A DNA stretch of 50,793 nucleotides from Spirochaetales bacterium. Its GTDB lineage: Bacteria; Spirochaetota; Spirochaetia; DSM-2461. Made by a program: the position numbers and the translations under genes. The DNA lies in the NCBI GenBank assembly GCA_028532905.1, contig JAQQAM010000084.1, forward strand, positions 1-50,793, in the 5' to 3' direction. Positions 42,897-50,793 of this stretch are shown here, piece after piece. Numbering within the stretch: the first letter of the stretch is position 1; each line of letters opens with the position of its first letter. The notes below the pieces were generated by a model. The model did not search any database and was not told the origin of the DNA. It was given only the letters and a program-made list of their open reading frames with translations.

Positions 42897-44375
42897 TTAA
42901 GTATCTGATTGCCTGGTCTGAATCCGGAACTGAATCGGCTGGGTATTGAACTTTTTCTTAAAACACTTTGAAAAATAGCTTCCATTCTCAATGCCCACCC
43001 GCTGGGCAACTTCCTGTACAGACAGATTACTGGAAATCAGAATAACCGAAGCTTTTTCCATTCTGAAATTCACCAGATAGGAATTGAGTGTATCTCCCAC
43101 CTCTTTCTTAAAAAGACGGGAAAAATAATCCAGACTCAGATTCACCGAATCCGAAATCTCCATCACATTGGTTATGTCCTGATAGTTCTGTTCAATAAAC
43201 TCCAGGGCTTTTTCTACTGCCGGAGAGTACCGGCTTCTGTCCACAAGATCAATATTGCTTTCTATCAATTCCAGAACCCGGCTTGAAAGCTCATGAAACC
43301 GCTCAAGATTCTTAAAAAGCTGTCTGCTGTTATCCAGTTTCCTCGTGATATTCCTTGAATTACTGTTATTAAAGACAATAAAGGTATCGACGATGGAAAG
43401 ATAAACACTCACAACAGAATCCACATCACTGGGAGTATACTTTGAAAAATATGCATTTAGATCATAAAGATTTATCAGGGTTTTCTCTTTCTCATAAGAC
43501 CGGATGTCTGATATAGCCGTTTCACACAAAGAGTCTACAGCTGCGGTGTCCAGATCATGAAACTGGAACTTGCCGAAACAGAAACTCTCAGTACTGTAAA
43601 ACAGGGACTGGTACCCTATCCATGCATTTCTGCACTCATTCAGGATATCATCCGGATCCCGGCAGAGCCTGCCGCAGGATATTTTACGATTGATATGAAC
43701 ATAAAGCAGCTTCGAATAATCATAATCAAAATGACTTCTGTTCTCCTTACTCTCAATACTGAACAGATGAAAATAGAGTGTCTCCACTCTGCCTATCATC
43801 CCTTCATACCTGATCCTGAACACATCATCCTCATAAAGAGAATGAACAAGCTCTTTTTCGAGCTCGGATACAGCGGTAAAAAAGAGCTTTCCTGAGAGCC
43901 TGGGAAAGTTCAGTTTAACAATGTCCAATCCTTTTGAGGCAATTGTATTGTTAAGGACCCTCTCCATAAACTCCTGGGTTAACTGACTGCCGGAGCGGCT
44001 GTTCTGAAGTTTTTCATAACAGGAATGAAGAATTTCTGAGAGTTTTTCTTTGGAGCATTCATTCTTGAGAACATATTCTTTAATATTGTACCGGATGGCT
44101 TCTTTGGCGAACTGAAACTCGTCATGGCTGCTCAAGACAACCATCATTGAATTGACAGCCTGTTCATTCAGGTTTCTGAGAAGATCAATTCCATTCATTT
44201 TGGGCATGGTAATATCGATGAAAATCAGATCAAAATGCTGATCCTTTACCTTATCGAGAGCCTCCAGTCCATTGGAAGCCGTATCAATCAGTGAAACCTC
44301 AAAGGGGAGTGTGGATATGGTATATTTCAGCCACTCCTTGATCATCATTTCATCATCAACAATCAGTATTTTCAT
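42897..44375 (-). CDS. YesN-type response regulator with AraC output domain
   Basis: 492 residues. An N-terminal receiver domain has Asp54 as phosphoacceptor (FIDITMPKMNG) and the acidic pair in LIVDDE. A long middle region of unknown structure precedes the C-terminal AraC domain: ITNVMEISDSVNLSLDYFSR and LSVQEVAQRVGIENGSYFSK. It is the DNA-binding partner of the kinase encoded just upstream, whose end it overlaps by 20 bases. It probably controls the sugar or sulfate-ester transport genes on either side. Confidence 0.93.
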   Translation of the reverse strand: MKILIVDDEMMIKEWLKYTISTLPFEVSLIDTASNGLEALDKVKDQHFDLIFIDITMPKMNGIDLLRNLNEQAVNSMMVVLSSHDEFQFAKEAIRYNIKEYVLKNECSKEKLSEILHSCYEKLQNSRSGSQLTQEFMERVLNNTIASKGLDIVKLNFPRLSGKLFFTAVSELEKELVHSLYEDDVFRIRYEGMIGRVETLYFHLFSIESKENRSHFDYDYSKLLYVHINRKISCGRLCRDPDDILNECRNAWIGYQSLFYSTESFCFGKFQFHDLDTAAVDSLCETAISDIRSYEKEKTLINLYDLNAYFSKYTPSDVDSVVSVYLSIVDTFIVFNNSNSRNITRKLDNSRQLFKNLERFHELSSRVLELIESNIDLVDRSRYSPAVEKALEFIEQNYQDITNVMEISDSVNLSLDYFSRLFKKEVGDTLNSYLVNFRMEKASVILISSNLSVQEVAQRVGIENGSYFSKCFKKKFNTQPIQFRIQTRQSDT

Positions 44376-46131
44376 GAGCCTCCCGAATTTTAGGAACAGT
44401 AATAATAATGGCTGTCCCCTTCCCTGGTTCTGAATCTATTCTTAATGAGGCGCGGCCTTCATAATACAGCTGCAGTTTGGTATACACATTCTGCAGGCCA
44501 ATATGGTTTTCCCGCTTACTCCCCTCCCTGTCAAGAATACGGTCCACCTGATCTTCAGACATGCCGCAGCCGTTATCACACACAGCAATCTCAATGGTGT
44601 CGGCATCCAGGGTTTTAAAGGAAATTCTGATTATGGATGTTTCATCAAATCCGTCTGCAAATCCATGGAAAACACTATTTTCCACCAGGGGCTGAAGGAT
44701 GAACTTGAGAATAAGACAGTCTTCGATTCCACTCTCAATTTCATAATCCAGAGACAGAGCCCCGAATCGCTGAGCCAGGATGTAGCTGTAATCCTCCAGA
44801 TAATCGATGTTGTCCATTATGGTGATCATAGGTGATTTGATGCGCAGGACTTTCTGCAGCATATTTGTAAAACGATTGAGCATTTCACTTGCCTTGTCAC
44901 TCACCCCGATATCCACCATACAGCGGATGGAAAACAGAGTATTATAGATAAAATGGGGATTGATCTGCATCTGCAGAAATTCCAGTTCGCTGTTCTGCTT
45001 CTCCTGCTGGCTCCGCTGCAACTCCTGGATCAATGACTGAATACGGTCGACAAAATTCTGACTACTCTCTGCCATTTTGAAGGACTCATGACATCCTGTC
45101 TGCTGAAACTCCAAATCCAGATCCCCTTTCCCAGCCAGCTCCATAGTGGCTGCCAGTTTCTCAAAGGGCAGAGAGACCCTTCTGGAAAAGAAGATGGCCA
45201 CAATCACTGACAGAAGAAACAGGATAACTGTCAGAAAATTGATGGTTTTACTGATTTCAAGCAATGGATCAGTAATAACAGCCAGAGGGATCTCCTCTAC
45301 CACAATCCACGGGTTGTCATCGGAAGAGAATCGGGAAAAGAGGTGCTCCTTTTCCGATTTTTGTATCTGAGCCCAGTCTTTCTCCCTAAAAAACGAATTG
45401 AAGATATCCATATCATAAAAAAACCTGCCCACCATGGACACTATGGGATGAGACGCTATCTGCCCATTCTGATCGACCAGATAGATGGTGCTTTGAAACC
45501 CGATAATCCGCGAATAAATCTGGTAAAGCTGCCGTTCGTTCAAATTAATCAGAATCGCTCCGGAGGTCTCCCCCTCCCGGGTTTTCAGGAATTTAACCAG
45601 AGAAATCACATTGGTAGTCTCGTCATCATCCCGAAACAGGATATTGGATTGCCAGATCGAGTCAGATTCATCCTTCATGGCCTGATAGAACCAGAGCTTC
45701 TCCGGCAGACTTATAAGAGTATCAATGTGTTCGGGATTAGAAGAGAAGGCCAACCCGTTCATACAGAGAATCTGCAGTTCATATTCAATTTCCGGAAAGA
45801 AAAAGGACTCATCTATCCGGGATTTTAATGAACTGATGCTGTCCTGAAAAACCGTCTGATCTATTTCATCCGCCAGAAGTGATGCCTGCTCCTGTATATA
45901 GGGGATTTCTGAATAAGATGAGGATAACAGTTCGATTTTTGTACAGTATTCACTCACACTGCTGCTGATTTGAAAGAGGGTATCCCGGCGGCTGTCGGCA
46001 AAGCTCTCAATGGTTCTGGTTTTAAAAAGAGACAAAGACAGCTTTCCCAGCCCGGGAATAATACAGAGAAGGATCAATGAAATAAAAATGGAAAGAATAG
46101 TATGGAGTTTGACTTTCCCCTTGAGATTCAC
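44356..46131 (-). CDS. YesM-type sensor histidine kinase
   Basis: About 591 residues. The GTG at 46129-46131 with AGGA seven bases upstream is preferred to the GTG at 46149, which has no ribosome site. A first helix near the start (ILSIFISLILLCIIPGLG), an extracytoplasmic Cache-like sensor, a second helix (FLTVILFLLSVIVAIFF), a HAMP linker and a His-kinase domain with INPHFIYNTL and DNGCGMSED follow in YesM order. It is expected to sense an extracellular sugar and phosphorylate the adjacent YesN-like protein. Divergent from the transporter gene at 46429. Confidence 0.93.
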   Translation of the reverse strand: MNLKGKVKLHTILSIFISLILLCIIPGLGKLSLSLFKTRTIESFADSRRDTLFQISSSVSEYCTKIELLSSSYSEIPYIQEQASLLADEIDQTVFQDSISSLKSRIDESFFFPEIEYELQILCMNGLAFSSNPEHIDTLISLPEKLWFYQAMKDESDSIWQSNILFRDDDETTNVISLVKFLKTREGETSGAILINLNERQLYQIYSRIIGFQSTIYLVDQNGQIASHPIVSMVGRFFYDMDIFNSFFREKDWAQIQKSEKEHLFSRFSSDDNPWIVVEEIPLAVITDPLLEISKTINFLTVILFLLSVIVAIFFSRRVSLPFEKLAATMELAGKGDLDLEFQQTGCHESFKMAESSQNFVDRIQSLIQELQRSQQEKQNSELEFLQMQINPHFIYNTLFSIRCMVDIGVSDKASEMLNRFTNMLQKVLRIKSPMITIMDNIDYLEDYSYILAQRFGALSLDYEIESGIEDCLILKFILQPLVENSVFHGFADGFDETSIIRISFKTLDADTIEIAVCDNGCGMSEDQVDRILDREGSKRENHIGLQNVYTKLQLYYEGRASLRIDSEPGKGTAIIITVPKIREAHENTDC

Positions 46132-46428
46132 TGCGGTTTCCTCATGCACTGTATTTTAACACTGATCCATCAGGAGGCAAAAAAGAATCTGTGTTTCAGA
46201 CTCAAATATTCAAAGAACCTTTCTGAAACAACGGATACGGAACAATGAACCACCGGAAAATTACAAACCCATTGAATTAAAAAATAAGGATATACTGAAT
46301 ATGAAAAAAAGAGGTCTTCTTAGAACATATCTTTCTCGCAGAACACGGATAGATAATGAATAAAATCATACACCGGAGGATGACAGAAAAACCTGGCAGC
46401 CTTCGGATATACCAAAAGGAGAAAGACT
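46132..46428. promoter_or_regulatory. Divergent control region, YesM-like gene and SsuA-like gene
   Basis: About 297 bases. A TATACT (46291-46296) could be a -10 for the plus-strand transporter operon, but no -35 lies at proper spacing, which fits an activator-dependent promoter and would suit the adjacent YesN-like protein. An open stretch of 20 codons from 46301 lacks a convincing ribosome site. Nothing else is evident. Confidence 0.3.
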
Positions 46429-47460
46429 ATGAAAAAACTTTTATTGGTCCTTTTAGTTCTGGCAATGAGCCTTCCCGTTTTTGCGGCAGGGCAGCAGGAA
46501 AGCAGCAGCAAAGAGGGAATGACAAAACTGGGCGTAATGGTACAGCCCTATTTCAACGGTGTTGTAGCCATGTACATAAGAGACCAGGGATGGGCTGAGG
46601 AAGCCGGTCTTGATATTGACCTTCAGGTTTATTCAAACGGTTCCACCGCCAATGAAGCCCTGGCAGCAGAACTCTGGGATATTGGTTTTCAGGGAGCCGC
46701 CTATGTATTCGGTGTTATCAATACCGATGCCAAACTGGTAGGAAACTATGAAGAAACAAGAGGTGACACCCTCTTTGTAAGACCCGACAGCGATATCCTT
46801 AAGGTAAAGGGCTTTAACCCCACTTATCCCGAAGTATACGGAGATCCCGAAACAATCAAGGACAAAACCGTTATTTTCGCACCCGGAACATCTCTCCATC
46901 AGCTTCTGATTGAATATCTGGAACGAATCGGTGTGGGTGCTGACAATGTAGATAAAGTCCCCATGGATTACCAGACAGGAGAACAGGTTTTTGCCACAGG
47001 AGAAGGACACATCATTGCCTTACCCACTCCCTGGTCACTGACTGTTGAGGAAAAATACGGATGGAAACCCATTGCCACTCTCTCTGACTTTGTTATGTCC
47101 ACCGGCGACCTGATTGTCTCCAACAACGCTTATGAGAATAAAAAGGAAGCTATTAAAACCTATATGGGTCTGGTGTACCGTGCTGCGGAAGAGCTTGAAG
47201 CCGACCATAACCTGAAAGCGGAAATGCTGGTGAAGTGGTACACAGAAAACGGAAGAGAAGGAAATCTGGAAGCTGCCAAGCAGGAAGCTGAACTGAGAAT
47301 CCTCATCACCCCCGAAGTACAGAAGAGCATGGAGTACGGAAAACCCGAAGCCGCCATTGCCGACTTCTATGCCTATATTGGCAACATCGAACCTGAACAG
47401 GCCGAAATGTTCAAAAAGAATGTTGTGGATGACCTCTGGAAAGAAGTTCTGGCTGACTGA
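46429..47460 (+). CDS. SsuA/TauA/NMT1-like substrate-binding protein
   Basis: 343 residues. Signal peptide MKKLLLVLLVLAMSLPVFA then AGQQESSS, again without a lipobox Cys. VQPYFNGVVAMYIRDQGWAEEAGLDI and ELWDIGFQGAAYVFGVI fit the periplasmic binding-protein group for nitrate, sulfonates, sulfate esters or thiamine precursors. A GGAG ribosome site precedes the ATG. It heads an operon with two permeases, two ATPases and a sulfatase, so an organosulfate ligand is likely, though not proven. A strong terminator-like hairpin follows. Confidence 0.88.
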   Translation: MKKLLLVLLVLAMSLPVFAAGQQESSSKEGMTKLGVMVQPYFNGVVAMYIRDQGWAEEAGLDIDLQVYSNGSTANEALAAELWDIGFQGAAYVFGVINTDAKLVGNYEETRGDTLFVRPDSDILKVKGFNPTYPEVYGDPETIKDKTVIFAPGTSLHQLLIEYLERIGVGADNVDKVPMDYQTGEQVFATGEGHIIALPTPWSLTVEEKYGWKPIATLSDFVMSTGDLIVSNNAYENKKEAIKTYMGLVYRAAEELEADHNLKAEMLVKWYTENGREGNLEAAKQEAELRILITPEVQKSMEYGKPEAAIADFYAYIGNIEPEQAEMFKKNVVDDLWKEVLAD

Positions 47461-47487
47461 CAGACACAACTGACAACCAGTAAACAC

Positions 47488-47526
47488 AAGGCAGTTAATC
47501 GGTACAGCTAATTAACTGCCTTTTTT
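47488..47526 (+). terminator. Strong hairpin terminator/attenuator after the SsuA-like gene
   Basis: AAGGCAGTTAAT (47488-47499) and ATTAACTGCCTT (47511-47522) are exact complements, with an 11-base loop and a run of T (47521-47526). It lies 17 bases upstream of the first permease and should terminate most transcripts, giving excess binding protein. Confidence 0.88.
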
Positions 47527-47542
47527 ATTCAAGGAAAAGAAA

Positions 47543-48319
47543 TTGAAAGAGAAAACAAAATATATATTTATTTCAATAGCCTCTTTATTGACCTTTATTC
47601 TGATATGGCAGCTCGTATCAACCACCGGGATTATTTCAGCAAGAAAACTGCCTGACCCGGTCAAACTGTTTGAAACATTTCTTTATAAACTGACAAATAA
47701 AAATCCCGACGGAAATGTTCTGGGAGTTCATATATGGATGAGCCTGAAAGAGGCACTAATCGGCTTCTTCTTCGGAATTGTCATAGGAGTTCCTCTTGGA
47801 ATCAGCATGGCCTGGTTTGACAAGTTCGACAAGTTTTTCAGACCCCTTTTTGACCTGATCAAACCGATTCCGCCGGTTGGCTGGGTTCCCATAATGATCA
47901 CTTTTTTCGGTATCGGAATTATGTCCAAGGTTTCCGTTATCTTCATAGCCGCCTTTATACCGGCAGTCATCAACTCCTACAGCGGAATCAAACAGACCAA
48001 AGATGTTCATAAATGGGTAGCCCGGACCTTTGGCGCTTCCAATGGACAGGTTTTGTTTACCGTAGCCATTCCTTCGGCAGCCCCCATGATTTTCACAGGT
48101 GCCAGAGTGGCCCTGAACGGTTCCTGGGTCTCACTGGTGGCAGCAGAACTGATCGCCTCTACGAAAGGACTGGGCTACATGATACAAACAGCCCGCCTTG
48201 TGGGCAGGATAGATGTTGTTTTTGTAGGAGTTCTGGTTATTGGCCTGTTTGGAGCAGCCATGATGGAAGGACTCAGTTTTCTGGAAAGAAAATTCGTTAA
48301 AGGAGGCCGGAGAAAATGA
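47543..48319 (+). CDS. SsuC/TauC-like ABC permease, first copy
   Basis: 258 residues, about six transmembrane helices. KWVARTFGASNGQVLFTVAIP is the EAA-type coupling loop, and KPIPPVGWVPIMITFFGIG is typical of the nitrate/sulfonate group. The start appears to be TTG with AAGGA about eight bases upstream; no in-frame ATG occurs before the first helix. Stop overlaps the next start as ATGA. The two permeases are clearly different sequences, so the channel is probably a heterodimer. Confidence 0.9.
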   Translation: MKEKTKYIFISIASLLTFILIWQLVSTTGIISARKLPDPVKLFETFLYKLTNKNPDGNVLGVHIWMSLKEALIGFFFGIVIGVPLGISMAWFDKFDKFFRPLFDLIKPIPPVGWVPIMITFFGIGIMSKVSVIFIAAFIPAVINSYSGIKQTKDVHKWVARTFGASNGQVLFTVAIPSAAPMIFTGARVALNGSWVSLVAAELIASTKGLGYMIQTARLVGRIDVVFVGVLVIGLFGAAMMEGLSFLERKFVKGGRRK

Positions 48320-49110
48320 CAAATACACTTAAAATTTCGAAAAATACCCGGGAAACATGGGCCTATGGTTTTTTCGGAATTCTGGTTTTTCTGTTTATGT
48401 GGCAGCTGGCCTGTCTGTATACCAATTTCGGAAAGATTTTCCCCACACCCGTGTACTCATTAAGAGCCTTTCTGGAAGCCTTTATCAAGCCTATTGGTAA
48501 ATACACCCTGCTGGGGCATATTGCCATCAGTTTGAAAAGAGTTCTGATCGGCTATGCCCTATCCTCGGTCAGTGGAATACTGATAGGTCTGGCCATGGGT
48601 CATTCCAAAATGATTCATGCCATTATTTATCCCATTTTCAGCATTATCCGTCCCATACCCGGAATTGCCTGGATTCCCCTGGCTATTCTGTGGATTGGTA
48701 TCGGCGAACCCACCATCTACTTCATTATCTTCATGGGAGGCTTTTCCCAGATGGTCATGAACACCATGGACGGAGCCCAGCATGTAAGTAAGGAACTCAT
48801 CGGTGTGGCAAAAGTTCTGGGTGCCAGAGAGAATCAGATATTCCGGAAGATCGTCCTTCCCTACTGTGTCCCCTATATTTTCACTGGACTCCAGACTTCA
48901 CTGTCCACCAGCTGGATGGCAGTTCTGGCCGCTGAAATGATTACTGCCAGAGAGGGAGCCGGCTGGCTTATCCTGGCCGGAATGCAAACCGGAAGAATTG
49001 AGAATAATGTAATCGGGATGATTTCAATCGGGGGAGTCGGTCTGATCCTGGCCTCCCTGTTAAGAGATAGTGAAAGGAGGCTGTGCAGATGGTCAGTACG
49101 AAGCCGGTAA
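48316..49110 (+). CDS. SsuC/TauC-like ABC permease, second copy
   Basis: 264 residues, six hydrophobic segments; SIIRPIPGIAWIPLAILWIG and the coupling loop GVAKVLGARENQIFRKIVLP mark the family. It pairs with the preceding permease. The following ATPase gene starts within its last codons, so the operon is tightly coupled. Confidence 0.9.
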   Translation: MTNTLKISKNTRETWAYGFFGILVFLFMWQLACLYTNFGKIFPTPVYSLRAFLEAFIKPIGKYTLLGHIAISLKRVLIGYALSSVSGILIGLAMGHSKMIHAIIYPIFSIIRPIPGIAWIPLAILWIGIGEPTIYFIIFMGGFSQMVMNTMDGAQHVSKELIGVAKVLGARENQIFRKIVLPYCVPYIFTGLQTSLSTSWMAVLAAEMITAREGAGWLILAGMQTGRIENNVIGMISIGGVGLILASLLRDSERRLCRWSVRSR

Positions 49111-49877
49111 CCACAGATAAAACAATAATCAAACTTGAAAATCTAAGCAAAAGTTTCCAGGTGGATCAGGGAGAAGCTCTGATACTGGATGATATTAACC
49201 TGGCCATAGAGGAGAATGAATTTCTTGTCCTCTTCGGTGCCGGACAATGCGGAAAAACAACTTTACTCAAGATGCTGGCAGGTCTGGAATCTATAACAGA
49301 CGGTCAGATTGTGATTGAAGACAAACCTCTTGTCGGAATGGACCCCCGGGTGGGGATGGTCTACCAGACAACCGCCCTCTTTCCCTGGCTGACGGTCATG
49401 GGGAATGTGGAATTCGGCCCCAAAGCCAGAGGTGTCTCCAAAAAAGAGCGAAGAGAAAAAGCCCAGTATTATATCGATCTGGTCGGTTTGAACAGTTTTG
49501 AGAAGCACTTTCCCGTCATGCTCTCCGGGGGTATGCAGCAGAGAGTGGGAATTGCCAGAGCCTACTGCAACGATCCTGAGATAATTCTTATGGATGAACC
49601 CTTTGGTCATCTGGATGCCCAGACCCGATACATGATGGAAGAGGAAGTGGAAAAAATCTGGGAAAAAGAAAAAAGGACTGTCATCTTTGTTACAAACAAC
49701 ATTGAAGAAGCCCTCTATCTGGCAGACAGAATTGTCATTCTCACAGAATGTCCGGCCAAAATCAAAAAAGAGTACAAAATTGACCTGCCCCGCCCCCGGA
49801 ATCTGGTATCACCGGATTTTCTGGAATTGAGAGAAGAGATCAGCGCACTGGTTGAGCTGAGGGAGGGAGCAGAATAA
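49089..49877 (+). CDS. SsuB/TauB-like ABC ATPase A, with Asn in place of the H-loop His
   Basis: 262 residues from the ATG at 49089, which has AGGAGG eight bases upstream; a GTG at 49083 is too close to that site. Walker A is GAGQCGKT (Lys56), Q-loop VYQTTALFPW, signature LSGGMQQR (145-152, canonical), Walker B IILMDEPFG. The H-loop reads FVTNNIEEA, with Asn203 where His is normally found. It presumably pairs with the second ATPase to drive the two permeases. The substitution should weaken hydrolysis at the site built from its own Walker motifs. Confidence 0.92.
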   Translation: MVSTKPVTTDKTIIKLENLSKSFQVDQGEALILDDINLAIEENEFLVLFGAGQCGKTTLLKMLAGLESITDGQIVIEDKPLVGMDPRVGMVYQTTALFPWLTVMGNVEFGPKARGVSKKERREKAQYYIDLVGLNSFEKHFPVMLSGGMQQRVGIARAYCNDPEIILMDEPFGHLDAQTRYMMEEEVEKIWEKEKRTVIFVTNNIEEALYLADRIVILTECPAKIKKEYKIDLPRPRNLVSPDFLELREEISALVELREGAE

Positions 49878-50617
49878 TGGTAAAAGAGAAAGTATCAGTT
49901 CAGAATCTCAGTAAAAGCTATGGAGATCTTCTTGTCCTGGATGATATCTCCTTCTCGGTTAAAGAGAGTGAGTTTCTGGTAATCGTCGGCCCCACAGGCT
50001 GCGGAAAAACAACATTCCTGAACAGCCTGACCAAGATCATCGACATCAACGGCGGCTCCATCAAACTGGACGGAGAAGATGTGGATCCCAAAAAGCATCA
50101 TCTGGCCTATATCCTTCAGGAGTACTCCACTTTCCCCTGGCTGAATGTGGAACAAAATATTGCCTACGGCCTCAAGATCAAAGGATACGATCAGGCGACC
50201 ATTTCAGAACGTGTGGAAGAAGCTATCTCCATGGTAAATCTGGAAAACCACAGACGCTACTATCCCGGTGAATTATCGGCCAGTATGCTCCAGCGTGTGG
50301 TTATTGCCAGAGCCTTTGCCACAAAACCGGATGTTCTTCTGATGGATGAACCCTATGGGCAGCTGGATCTGAACCTCAAGTATAAACTTGAAGATGAACT
50401 TCTTAACTTGTGGGAAAAGACAAAAACAACAATTATTTTCATCACCCACAATATTGAAGAGGCGGTCTATTTGAGTGACAGAATCCTGGTTATGACCAAT
50501 AAACCGACCAAGGTTAAGACAGAACTGATAAACGATCTGCCCCGGCCCCGGAAGGTTTCCAGTCAGGATTTTGTGAACCTCAGAAATGAGGTCACTGACC
50601 TGATCAAGTGGTGGTAG
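49877..50617 (+). CDS. SsuB/TauB-like ABC ATPase B, with degenerate signature motif
   Basis: 246 residues. Walker A is GPTGCGKTT (Lys44), Q-loop ILQEYSTFPW, Walker B VLLMDEPYG and the H-loop His191 (FITHNIEEA) is intact. The signature reads LSASMLQR (133-140) instead of LSGGQ/M, so both glycines are replaced. Its start overlaps the stop of ATPase A by one base. With ATPase A, one composite nucleotide site would be fully canonical and the other doubly altered. Confidence 0.92.
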   Translation: MVKEKVSVQNLSKSYGDLLVLDDISFSVKESEFLVIVGPTGCGKTTFLNSLTKIIDINGGSIKLDGEDVDPKKHHLAYILQEYSTFPWLNVEQNIAYGLKIKGYDQATISERVEEAISMVNLENHRRYYPGELSASMLQRVVIARAFATKPDVLLMDEPYGQLDLNLKYKLEDELLNLWEKTKTTIIFITHNIEEAVYLSDRILVMTNKPTKVKTELINDLPRPRKVSSQDFVNLRNEVTDLIKWW

Positions 50618-50619
50618 AA

Positions 50620-50793
50620 ATGAGCAGTAACAAGCCCAATATTCTGTACATCATGTGCGACCAGTTCCGCTTTGACTGTATCTCGGCTCTGGGGAATGAT
50701 AAGATCAGGACCCCCAACCTGGACCGTCTGGTCAAACGGGGTGTGAGCTTCAGCAACGCCTACTCCTCCTGCCCTGTCTGCATTCCCGCCCGC
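50620..50793 (+). CDS. Sulfatase, N-terminal part (3' truncated by window)
   Basis: The first 58 codons are present. PNILYIMCDQFRFDC supplies the first metal Asp (D14), TPNLDRLVKRGVSFSNAYS is a standard sulfatase block, and the last residues CIPAR match the CxPxR formylglycine core with Cys54. No signal peptide is visible, so it probably acts inside the cell. It begins two bases after the ATPase B stop and is surely in the same operon, which points to sulfate-ester import followed by desulfation, as in the Pseudomonas ats system. Confidence 0.9.
   Translation, partial: MSSNKPNILYIMCDQFRFDCISALGNDKIRTPNLDRLVKRGVSFSNAYSSCPVCIPAR

Noticed and set aside
46301-46363. 20-codon open frame before the SsuA-like gene (basic peptide)
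   Set aside because: AAGGA is 10 bases away and overlaps the putative -10; too short to support without conservation.
1-50793. CRISPR arrays, transposases, phage genes, tRNA or rRNA
   Set aside because: Looked for regular repeats, integrase or transposase motifs and tRNA-like cloverleaf segments; none were seen.

Overview
The window looks like chromosomal DNA of a free-living, carbohydrate-degrading spirochaete (Spirochaetaceae or a close relative); this is an inference from style, since no rRNA or marker gene is present. The clues are the transporter-heavy gene content, many CUT1 sugar importers without their own ATPase, AraC/YesN-type one- and two-component regulators, and binding proteins whose signal peptides end in a Cys-less AAGQQ(E/D) sequence. 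No rRNA, tRNA, CRISPR, transposase or phage gene was seen.

Layout. 1-3127: the end of an unknown gene, a small hypothetical gene, and a fused ADP-forming acyl-CoA synthetase with the ATP-grasp part first. 3124-9448: a hypothetical gene, an AraC regulator, a four-gene minus-strand envelope operon (two small secreted barrel-like proteins, a lipoprotein, and an Omp85-type barrel lacking POTRA domains) and a membrane-anchored CrtC/AttH-like protein. 9523-11132: an ECF sigma factor with two small membrane proteins, divergent from ppnP. 11278-15948: a minus-strand sulfated-sugar operon (binding protein, two permeases, sulfatase) behind a strong promoter carrying two LacI-type operators. 16246-26522: a membrane AraC sensor and a membrane-anchored DctP-like protein, then a TRAP transporter, a zinc dehydrogenase, a split transketolase and a LacI regulator whose own promoter carries the same operator type. 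26542-30994: flavodoxin-like gene, two tandem GntP permeases and a GntR/FCD regulator with palindromes in front of the permeases. 31229-33685: a hybrid sensor kinase.

33812-42891 is an oligosaccharide-uronide locus: a GntR-LacI hybrid regulator, an LplABC-type importer without ATPase, a GH88 unsaturated uronyl hydrolase, a GH2 glycosidase and a cytoplasmic propeller-like protein. A YesMN two-component system (42897-46131) is encoded on the opposite strand between this locus and the next. 46429-50793 is an SsuABC/TauABC-like importer with two different permeases and two different ATPases, followed by the first 58 codons of a sulfatase.

The common theme is uptake and breakdown of anionic or sulfated sugars. 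Each transport unit sits with its own regulator, and several have hairpins between binding-protein and permease genes that should set unequal expression. The most notable observations are the complementary degeneracy of the two ATPases at 49089-50617, the DctP-like protein overlapping a membrane AraC sensor, and two promoters at 33772-34987 in which the predicted transcript begins at the start codon.
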